From positions 1-11,111 of the forward strand of contig VAXT01000014.1 of NCBI GenBank assembly GCA_005883245.1: 11,111 nucleotides of DNA. Reading direction: 5' to 3'. Below are positions 6,369-11,111 of the stretch, one piece after another (position 1 is the first letter of the stretch; every line of letters starts with the position of its first letter). The position numbers and the translations under genes are program-made. Origin of the DNA: Actinomycetota bacterium (GTDB lineage: Bacteria > Actinomycetota > Thermoleophilia > Gaiellales > Gaiellaceae). The notes under the pieces are model-generated. The model searched no databases, was not told the origin of the DNA, and saw only the letters and a list, made by a program, of their open reading frames with translations.

Positions 6369-7076
6369 GTGGAAGCAGTTCTCATCGCCGGCGGAAGGGC
6401 CGAGCGACTCGGTGACGCGGCCGAGGGTCGTCCGAAGCCCCTCGTCCCGATCGCGGGCCGGCCGCTGGCCGCGTATCAGGTGTCCCAGCTCGAGGCTGTC
6501 GGGGTTATGCGCGTGATCGTCAGCTGCTCGGCCGGGCAGGAGGATGCCTTCCGGGAAGAGCTCGGTGGAATCGGTCCGGACGTCGTGACCGTCGGTGAGC
6601 CCGAGCCGCTGGGGCGTGGGGGAGGGCTCCGTCTCGCCCTCCAGGCGCGGCAGGAGAGCGGTCCGCTGTACGTCCTGAACGGCGACGAGCTGATCGACGT
6701 CGACCTGGCCGCCCTGCTCGCGGGTCATCGGGACCACGGCGCGGCCGCGACGATCGTCGTCGCACCGCTGCCGACGGCGTTCGGTGTCGTCGACATCGCC
6801 GACGACGACCGCGTGAACGGCTTTCAGGACTCGCCCCAGCTCCCCTTCTGGGCCCACGCCGGCGTGAACGTGTTCGACGACGAGGCACTGGCGCGGCTGC
6901 CGGAGAGGGGCGACCACGAAACGACGACACTGCCCGAGCTGGCCGCAGAGGGGAAGCTCTACGCCCATCGCCACGCCGGCCTCTGGTTGACCGTGAACAC
7001 CCCGAAGGACCTGCGCGCCGCGGACGAGCACCTCCGCGCGAACCCCGATTGGCTGACGGAGGCGGCACGAACATGA
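6369..7076 (+). CDS. Sugar-1-phosphate nucleotidyltransferase-like protein with altered catalytic positions
   Basis: A 235-residue protein of the NTP_transferase (GT-A-like) family that normally joins a sugar-1-phosphate to a nucleotide. Seen: N-terminal AVLIAGGRAERL with PKPLVPIAGRPL (nucleotide loop and Lys23), LYVLNGDELIDVDL (Asp106, metal) and AHAGVNVF. Three motifs depart from the family: GGxGTRL reads GGRAERL; the EKP motif reads DSP (GFQDSPQLP, about 152-159); and the metal-binding W-x-D-x-G-T-P reads WLTVNTPKDL (206-215), with Thr where Asp is usual. It may therefore be weak, specialised or regulatory. It starts at GTG 12 bases after the dehydrogenase stop and its stop overlaps the ATG of the cupin gene (ATGA at 7073-7076). 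The cupin partner points to mannose or a related sugar, but the substrate is unknown. Confidence 0.82.
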   Translation: MEAVLIAGGRAERLGDAAEGRPKPLVPIAGRPLAAYQVSQLEAVGVMRVIVSCSAGQEDAFREELGGIGPDVVTVGEPEPLGRGGGLRLALQARQESGPLYVLNGDELIDVDLAALLAGHRDHGAAATIVVAPLPTAFGVVDIADDDRVNGFQDSPQLPFWAHAGVNVFDDEALARLPERGDHETTTLPELAAEGKLYAHRHAGLWLTVNTPKDLRAADEHLRANPDWLTEAART

Positions 7077-7480
7077 CGGAGCACCTGACCTCTCCGAACT
7101 TCGGCGAGCTGTCCGAATTCGGGATCGAGCCGACGAGGGTCGAGAAGCCGTGGGGGCACGAGCTGATCTGGGCCCTGACCGACGACTACTGCGGGAAGAT
7201 CCTCTTCGTCAAGGCCGGCGAGTCGCTCAGCCTCCAGTTCCACCGCGAGAAGGACGAGTCGTGGCTGATCCACTCCGGGCGCGCGCAGATCGAGATGGGC
7301 CACCCCGGGGACAAGACGCCTAACTCCGAGGTCGTCGGGCCCGGGGCCGCGTTCCGCATGCGGCCGGGCACGATCCACCGAGTGCGGGCGCTCGAGGACA
7401 CGACGATCATCGAGGTCTCGACGCCGCACCTCGAGGACGTCGTCCGCCTCGAGGATCGCTACGGTCGGGTCGAACCTTGA
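7073..7480 (+). CDS. Cupin protein, phosphomannose-isomerase type II-like
   Basis: A 135-residue single-domain cupin. VEKPWGHELIWALTDDYCGK (23-42) followed by VKAGESLSLQFHREKDESW (46-64) is the pattern of the C-terminal isomerase domain of type II mannose-6-phosphate isomerase / mannose-1-phosphate guanylyltransferase proteins. Likely metal ligands are Gln55, His57 and Glu62 (motif 1) and His102 in RPGTIHRV (motif 2). In the bifunctional relatives this domain is fused to a guanylyltransferase; here the nucleotidyltransferase-like gene lies directly upstream as a separate overlapping gene, so the two may act together. ATG 7073 is chosen over an in-frame TTG at 7049 because GGAGG (7058-7062) precedes it by 10 bases and it makes the ATGA overlap. 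Other cupins acting on small sugars remain possible. Confidence 0.8.
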   Translation: MTEHLTSPNFGELSEFGIEPTRVEKPWGHELIWALTDDYCGKILFVKAGESLSLQFHREKDESWLIHSGRAQIEMGHPGDKTPNSEVVGPGAAFRMRPGTIHRVRALEDTTIIEVSTPHLEDVVRLEDRYGRVEP

Positions 7481-7497
7481 CATAACTGTGGTAAGGT
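7469..7497 (+). promoter_or_regulatory. Promoter-like element overlapping a palindrome before the MerR gene
   Basis: GTCGAA (7469-7474), 17 bases, TAAGGT (7492-7497), the latter 7 bases before the GTG at 7505, consistent with a leaderless message. A 24-base imperfect palindrome (7474-7497, ACCTT...AAGGT, 8 of 12 pairs matching) covers the spacer and the -10. It also contains a TTGACA (7477-7482) and the cupin stop codon. MerR-family proteins bind such two-fold operators between promoter elements, so autoregulation is a fair guess. Not tested. Confidence 0.45.
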
Positions 7498-7504
7498 GCG
7501 CGCC

Positions 7505-7819
7505 GTGCACGTTGGAGACGCTGCGAAACGAACGGGCTGGTCGCCGAGGATGCTTCGCTATCTCGAGTCGACCGGGCTCGTCGTTCCGGGACGCACCCGC
7601 GCGGGCTACCGGTCGTACGGGTTGCGCGAACTGAACCAGCTCCGGTCTCTACGTGAGCTGCGGCGGCGCTTCGGCGTCGACCTCGGCGAGGTCGCGTTCG
7701 CCGCACGGCTCAGGCGCGAGCCCGAGCTCCGCGCCGAGCTCGAGACCTGGTTGCACGGTCGCGGCGTGGACGCGCTCGACTGGGAGCAGCGCAAGCACGA
7801 GCGGCTGCTCGTCGCATGA
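7505..7819 (+). CDS. Small MerR-family transcriptional regulator
   Basis: About 104 residues. The first 70 form a winged-helix MerR domain: HVGDAAKRTGWSPRMLRYLESTGLV (2-26) is helix-turn-helix plus the start of the wing, and RTRAGYRSYGLRELNQLRSL (30-49) gives the wing with the usual G-Y-R-x-Y. The rest (about 71-104) is charged and helical, too short for a classical ligand-binding domain and without cysteines for metal binding. It therefore resembles minimal MerR proteins. GTG 7505 is preferred to GTG 7496 because the conserved domain begins at once and TAAGGT sits 7 bases upstream. The gene ends 25 bases before ahcY, making ahcY its most likely target besides itself. Its signal is unknown; SAH or SAM is only a suggestion from context. 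Confidence 0.85.
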   Translation: MHVGDAAKRTGWSPRMLRYLESTGLVVPGRTRAGYRSYGLRELNQLRSLRELRRRFGVDLGEVAFAARLRREPELRAELETWLHGRGVDALDWEQRKHERLLVA

Positions 7820-7844
7820 GAAATCGACTCGAGGGAGAGGGCTG

Positions 7845-9113
7845 ATGGCCACGACACGACGACACGATGTGAAGGACCTCGCCCTCTCGGGCGAAGGAAT
7901 CAGGCGGATCGAGTGGGCGGACCGGAACATGCCGGTGCTCCGTGCGATCCGCGAGCGCTTCGAGAGCGAAGAGCCGCTCGCCGGCTACCGCATCTCGGCC
8001 TGCCTGCACGTGACCACCGAGACGGCGAACCTCGCGCGCACGCTGAAGGCCGGCGGCGCCGACGTCGTCCTCTGTGCGTCGAACCCGCTGTCGACTCAGG
8101 ACGACGTGGCCGCAGCGCTGGTCGACGAGTTCGACGTGTCCGTCTTCGCGATCAAGGGCGAGGACAACGACACGTACTACCAGCACATCGAGGCCGCGGT
8201 CGACCACAAGCCGCAGATCACGATGGACGACGGCGCTGACGTGATCGGTGTGCTCCACGCGCACCGGCGCGAGCAGCTCGGTGACGTGATCGGCGGTACC
8301 GAAGAGACGACGACCGGGGTGATCCGGCTCAAGGCTCTTGAGCGGGACGGCGCCCTCGGCTTCCCGATCGTCGCCGTCAACGAGGCGAACACGAAGCACC
8401 TGTTCGACAACCGCTACGGGACCGGCCAGTCGACGATCGACGGGATCGTGCGGGCGACGAACAAGCTGCTTGCCGGATCGAAGTTCGTCGTCGCTGGCTA
8501 CGGGTGGTGCGGCCGTGGGCTTGCGACCCGCGCCAAGGGCATGGGCGCGCATGTGATCGTCACGGAGGTCGACGCGCTGAAGGCTCTCGAGGCCGTCATG
8601 GACGGGTTCGAGGTGCTGCCGATGGCGAAGGCGGCCGAGGTCGGCGACGTCTTCGTGACCGCGACCGGCGACAAGGGCGTCATCCGGCAGGAGCACATGG
8701 AGCGGATGAAGGACGGCGCGATCCTCGCCAACACGGGTCACTTCAACGTCGAGATCGACATCCCGGCTCTGCGTGGCCTTGCCTCCGAGAGCCGCGAGGC
8801 GCGGCAGTTCGTCGACGAGTTCGTGCTCGCGGACGGGCGGCGCCTCTACCTGCTCGCGGACGGGCGGCTCGTCAACCTCGCCGCCGCAGAGGGTCACCCG
8901 GCGCAAGTCATGGACATGTCCTTTGCGAACCAGGCTCTCTCGGCCGAGTTCATCGTCGGCAATGCAGCCTCGCTGGAGCGCAAGGTGTACAACGTGCCGG
9001 AGGAGATCGACGCCGAGATCGCGCTTCTCAAGCTGGCGACGATGGGCATCGAGAAGGACGAGCTGACCCCGGAGCAGGAGAAGTACCTGGCCTCCTGGGA
9101 CGAGGGCACCTAG
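7845..9113 (+). CDS. ahcY: Adenosylhomocysteinase (S-adenosyl-L-homocysteine hydrolase), short archaeal/thermophile type
   Basis: Reversible cytoplasmic hydrolysis of S-adenosylhomocysteine to adenosine and homocysteine, using tightly bound NAD. The protein has 422 residues and seems to lack the insertion that makes many proteobacterial forms longer. Substrate-domain motifs: LHVTTETANL (54-63), TMDDGAD (126-132), GGTEETTTGV (150-159) and VNEANTKHLFDNRYGTGQS (178-196) with Lys184, Asp188 and Asn189; Thr193 occupies the place of the mammalian cysteine. The NAD fold is VVAGYGWCGRGLA (215-227) with acidic Glu241 at the end of strand 2, favouring NAD over NADP. The C-terminal part has HPAQVMDMSFANQ (351-363). 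A purine-rich GAGGGAGAGG (7831-7840) precedes the ATG. The family also includes enzymes acting on S-inosylhomocysteine, which cannot be excluded by eye. Confidence 0.95.
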   Translation: MATTRRHDVKDLALSGEGIRRIEWADRNMPVLRAIRERFESEEPLAGYRISACLHVTTETANLARTLKAGGADVVLCASNPLSTQDDVAAALVDEFDVSVFAIKGEDNDTYYQHIEAAVDHKPQITMDDGADVIGVLHAHRREQLGDVIGGTEETTTGVIRLKALERDGALGFPIVAVNEANTKHLFDNRYGTGQSTIDGIVRATNKLLAGSKFVVAGYGWCGRGLATRAKGMGAHVIVTEVDALKALEAVMDGFEVLPMAKAAEVGDVFVTATGDKGVIRQEHMERMKDGAILANTGHFNVEIDIPALRGLASESREARQFVDEFVLADGRRLYLLADGRLVNLAAAEGHPAQVMDMSFANQALSAEFIVGNAASLERKVYNVPEEIDAEIALLKLATMGIEKDELTPEQEKYLASWDEGT

Positions 9114-9116
9114 CCA

Positions 9117-9278
9117 CTGAAGGCGCTCGTCCTTGCCGCGGGGTACGCAACGCGGCTCGGCCCGCTCACCGACTCGATCCCGAAGATGCTGCTGCCGCTC
9201 GCGGGGCGGCCCATGCTCGACTACCTGCTCGACAAGATCGGCGAGGTCGGCGAGATCGACGAGGGACCGGATCCATGA
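9117..9278 (+). CDS. N-terminal fragment of a split sugar nucleotidyltransferase (non-standard CTG start)
   Basis: Read from CTG 9117, this frame gives 53 residues: KALVLAAGYATRLGPLTDS, then IPKMLLPLAGRPMLDYLLDK. That is the intact nucleotide-binding loop and Lys motif of a glucose-1-phosphate thymidylyltransferase-like or related enzyme. After IGEVGEIDEGPDP it stops at TGA 9276-9278. No ATG, GTG or TTG lies between the in-frame ahcY TAG (9111-9113) and the first conserved residue, so the start is CTG or there is none; GAGGG at 9102-9106 is 10 bases before the CTG. The rest of the enzyme continues in the +1 frame (9280-9912). It is either half of a two-piece gene, the front of a pseudogene, or a place where the assembly should be checked. 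Confidence 0.65.
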   Translation: MKALVLAAGYATRLGPLTDSIPKMLLPLAGRPMLDYLLDKIGEVGEIDEGPDP

Positions 9279-9297
9279 AGTGGACGATCTCGACGAG
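9243..9297 (+). repeat. Imperfect 21-base direct repeat at 34-base spacing that breaks the nucleotidyltransferase frame
   Basis: Copies at 9243-9263 and 9277-9297 match at 16 of 21 positions and encode EVGEIDE (first frame) and EVDDLDE (second frame). The offset is 34 bases, one more than a multiple of three, which accounts exactly for the frame change. Removing one 34-base unit restores a continuous reading ...LLDKIGEV(D/E-rich)DEIHLVTN.... It looks like an old, diverged tandem duplication. Confidence 0.7.
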
Positions 9298-9912
9298 ATC
9301 CACCTCGTCACGAACGCCCGTTTCGCCGCGGCCCTGCGAGACTGGGCTCCAGAGGACGTGACCGTCCACGATGACGGCACGACCTCCAACGAGGATCGGC
9401 TCGGCGCGATCGGCGACATCGCGTTCGCGATCGAGCACGGAGGGCTCGAGGGGCTGGACCTGCTGATCGTCGCCGGCGACAACCTGATCGGCTATTCGCT
9501 CGCCGACTTCGTCCACTTCTGGCGTACCAAGGGCGGAAGCGCGCTCGCGGTGCACGAGGTCGCGGAGCGAAGCCTGCTCCGAAACTACGGCGTCGTCGAG
9601 CTCGACGCGGACGATCGCGTCGTCGGGCTCGAGGAGAAGCCGACCGACCCGAAGGGCGACCTCGCGGCGACGGCGTCGTACCTCTACCGGGGCGACCACC
9701 TGGCGCTGCTGCCGCGCTATTTCGAGGGGGGCAATCCTCCGGACGCTCCCGGCAACTTCACGGCCTGGTTACACACGCGCGAGCCGGTCTTCGGCTATCG
9801 CGCGCCCGGCGAATGGCACGACGTCGGCGACCTGGGTCAGCTGCTGGCCGCGGACAACCTCCTCCGTGAGCGAGCGGGGCTCCCGACGCGGTCCGAATAT
9901 TCACTGAGCTAG
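9280..9912 (+). CDS. C-terminal part of the split sugar-1-phosphate nucleotidyltransferase
   Basis: About 210 residues carrying the remaining catalytic motifs of an NTP_transferase enzyme: DEIHLVTNARF near the start, LLIVAGDNLIGYSLADF (metal-binding Asp), NYGVVELDADDRVVGLEEKP (sugar-phosphate lysine in EKP), a YLYRGDHLALL segment and GEWHDVGDLGQLLAADNLL with the second metal Asp (W-x-D-V-G). All motifs are intact, unlike in the other nucleotidyltransferase at 6369-7076. GTG 9280 begins one base after the upstream fragment's TGA, so translation could restart there; the +1 frame is also open further upstream but reads as non-coding there. The product would be a dTDP-, UDP- or GDP-sugar; the base and sugar are not identifiable by eye. 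Whether the two parts make one working enzyme is unknown. Confidence 0.75.
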   Translation: MDDLDEIHLVTNARFAAALRDWAPEDVTVHDDGTTSNEDRLGAIGDIAFAIEHGGLEGLDLLIVAGDNLIGYSLADFVHFWRTKGGSALAVHEVAERSLLRNYGVVELDADDRVVGLEEKPTDPKGDLAATASYLYRGDHLALLPRYFEGGNPPDAPGNFTAWLHTREPVFGYRAPGEWHDVGDLGQLLAADNLLRERAGLPTRSEYSLS

Positions 9913-9949
9913 CGCGGTTCGGTCACAGAGGCGTCCGTAACGTGGCCGC

Positions 9950-10609
9950 GTGCTGCTCGACCTCGTGTTCCCGCGGCGCTGCGTCGTCTGCGGCTCGAAC
10001 GGCGCGGTTCTCTGCTTCGACTGCGAGCAAGGTCTCGAGCGGCTCGGCAAGCCCATGTGCGAGCGCTGCGGCGCGCCGACGGCCTGGCCGGTGGAACGCT
10101 GTCGCGAGTGCGCGGGCCGGCGAATCGCGTTTGCCAGAGCGCGCGCGGCCATCGCCTACGACGCGTCGGCGAAACGGCTCGTCGGAGCTTGGAAGGAGCG
10201 CGGCCAGCGGAAGCTGGCGGAGGTCGCCGCAGAGCTCGTAGCCCGAGCCGTCGAGCGTCCGAGCGCGTACACGCTGACCTTCGTCCCCGCCGACGAGAAC
10301 CGCCTGCTCGAGCGCGGCCACAATCCGGCGGAGCGGCTGGCGGCCGCGCTCGGCGCCCGCTGGCAGCTCCCTGTCGTTCCTCTGCTGAGCCGCGCCCCCG
10401 GCCGGGCCCCGCAGAAGGGACTGACGCTCGCCGAGCGGCGCCGCAATGTCCGCGGCGCCTTCGCGCCAAGCGGCTCTGTTCCCAACACAATCGTGCTCGT
10501 CGACGACGTCTACACGAGCGGCGCCACGGTCTCCGCGGCCGCCACGGCCCTGCGCAAGGGCGGAGCCCGGCGGGTCGAGGTGGTCACATTCGCGCGGGCC
10601 GTTCGATAG
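9950..10609 (+). CDS. comF: ComF-family phosphoribosyltransferase-like protein
   Basis: A 219-residue ComF/GntX-type protein. The N-terminal zinc-finger region has four CxxC pairs: Cys11/14, Cys22/25, Cys37/40 and Cys51/54, typical of ComFC. The C-terminal part is a type I phosphoribosyltransferase domain: FVPADENRLLERGHNPAERLA (111-131), then QKGLTLAERRRNVRGAF (155-171) and the PRPP loop IVLVDDVYTSGATVSAAA (181-198). ComFC is needed for DNA uptake in competent bacteria, but the family is widespread and its reaction unproven. The GTG start has no Shine-Dalgarno sequence; TAACGT at 9938-9943 ends 6 bases before it, as for a leaderless promoter. It sits 12 bases before the hibernation-factor gene; in many actinobacteria secA comes next. 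Confidence 0.9.
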   Translation: MLLDLVFPRRCVVCGSNGAVLCFDCEQGLERLGKPMCERCGAPTAWPVERCRECAGRRIAFARARAAIAYDASAKRLVGAWKERGQRKLAEVAAELVARAVERPSAYTLTFVPADENRLLERGHNPAERLAAALGARWQLPVVPLLSRAPGRAPQKGLTLAERRRNVRGAFAPSGSVPNTIVLVDDVYTSGATVSAAATALRKGGARRVEVVTFARAVR

Positions 10610-10621
10610 CGTTTTGGGACG

Positions 10622-11111
10622 ATGCGTCTCCAGGTCAAGGGCCGCAACCTCGAAGTCAGCGAGCAAATCCGCACGTACGCCGAGGAGAAGCTGGGCAAGC
10701 TCGACCGGCTCGTCAGCGATCCGACCCGCGTCGAGCTCGAGCTCGCCGTCGAGAAGAACCCGTCGATCGCGGACAACCACGTGGCCGAGGCGACCGTCTG
10801 GACGAAGGGGCCCGTCCTGCGGGCGCGGGAGACGTCCGCCGACATGAAGGCGTCGATCGACCAGCTGGTGAGCAAGCTCGAGCGCCAGGTCAAGCGCTAT
10901 CGCGAGAAGCGGCGCGTCGCCCCGCGCCGGCACGCCCGCGAAGGCGGCGTCGCGGCCGATGCGGCGCCGGTCGAGGTCGAGGAGGACGAGACCACGATCG
11001 TCAAGACGAAGCAGTTCGCCGTGACGCCGATGTCGCCCGAGGAAGCGGTCCTCCAGCTCGAGCTCGTCGGCCACGACTTCTTCGTCTTCCGCAACGCCGA
11101 GACGGAGACCA
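10622..11111 (+). CDS. hpf: Long-form ribosome hibernation promoting factor, 5' part (cut by window end)
   Basis: The frame runs from ATG 10622 to the right edge with no stop, 163 codons visible. The N-terminal domain (1 to about 95) has the S30AE pattern: MRLQVKGRNLEVSEQIRTYA, EEKLGKLDRLV, VELELAVEKNPSI and SADMKASIDQLVSKLERQVKRYREK. After a linker rich in Arg, Ala and Glu, the C-terminal dimerisation domain begins with IVKTKQFAVTPMSPEEAVLQ and LELVGHDFFVFRNAET (pattern PMxxEEAxxxxxxxGHxFFxF). Long HPF pairs 70S ribosomes into inactive 100S dimers in stationary phase or stress. The linker is strongly basic then acidic, as usual. TAGCGT (10607-10612), overlapping the comF stop, lies 9 bases before the ATG and may be a leaderless-type -10. 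Truncation is only the window edge. Confidence 0.94.
   Translation, partial: MRLQVKGRNLEVSEQIRTYAEEKLGKLDRLVSDPTRVELELAVEKNPSIADNHVAEATVWTKGPVLRARETSADMKASIDQLVSKLERQVKRYREKRRVAPRRHAREGGVAADAAPVEVEEDETTIVKTKQFAVTPMSPEEAVLQLELVGHDFFVFRNAETET

Noticed and set aside
7049..7072. Upstream TTG start for the cupin gene (8 extra residues)
   Set aside because: ATG 7073 has a GGAGG site and overlaps the preceding stop as ATGA; the extra residues are not part of the cupin pattern.
9264..9280. GGATCC followed by ATG inside the split nucleotidyltransferase, resembling a cloning junction
   Set aside because: Only a six-base site; flanking sequence continues as normal host-like coding DNA on both sides and the insert resembles the adjacent sequence, so a duplication explains it better.
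9117..9912. Programmed ribosomal frameshifting in the nucleotidyltransferase
   Set aside because: No slippery heptamer or following pseudoknot is visible, and the frame change is fully explained by a 34-base near-duplication.
1..11111. CRISPR arrays, tRNA or rRNA genes, insertion sequences, phage or defence genes
   Set aside because: No regular repeats, RNA gene signatures, transposase-like motifs or terminal inverted repeats were seen; almost all of the window is occupied by housekeeping or envelope genes.

Overview
The window looks like chromosomal DNA from a high-GC, GTG/TTG-rich actinobacterium-like lineage. The long antisense open frames, the split MetE-type pair, the short archaeal/thermophile-type SAH hydrolase and the LCP wall protein next to sugar-nucleotide genes fit a deep actinobacterial class such as Thermoleophilia. 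That placement is inference from gene content, not a phylogeny. All genes are on the + strand and densely packed. There is no tRNA, rRNA, CRISPR array or insertion sequence, and no stretch of 300 bases lacks a gene.

Layout. (1) 1-800: the end of the ATP synthase operon (atpD 3' part, with an odd acidic/proline tail, then atpC). (2) 801-965: a 165-base gap with a likely promoter and a structured leader RNA whose hairpins exclude one another and end in a terminator-like stem just before the next ribosome binding site. (3) about 966-3046: two overlapping genes that look like the N-terminal and C-terminal halves of cobalamin-independent methionine synthase (MetE) as separate proteins, closed by a strong intrinsic terminator at 3122-3153. 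(4) 3161-7480: an envelope-polysaccharide group: LytR-CpsA-Psr protein, UDP-glucose/GDP-mannose dehydrogenase family enzyme, a divergent nucleotidyltransferase and a phosphomannose-isomerase-like cupin. (5) 7505-9113: a minimal MerR-type regulator and ahcY. (6) 9117-9912: a second sugar nucleotidyltransferase, split into two frames by a 34-base imperfect duplication and lacking a standard start codon. (7) 9950 to end: a ComF-family phosphoribosyltransferase and a long-form ribosome hibernation factor cut by the window edge.

Two themes run through it. One is the methionine/SAM cycle: the MetE-like pair would make methionine from homocysteine, and AhcY would return homocysteine from SAH. Each locus has its own apparent control element, a leader RNA for the first and a MerR gene with a palindrome for the second. 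The other is activated-sugar synthesis and attachment of glycopolymers to the wall. The points most worth checking are the leader RNA at 848-965, the split MetE pair with an apparent change at one zinc ligand, and the split nucleotidyltransferase with a TGA/GTG stop-start junction. Several genes also have a TANNNT hexamer 6-9 bases before the start codon and little or no Shine-Dalgarno sequence, suggesting leaderless transcripts.
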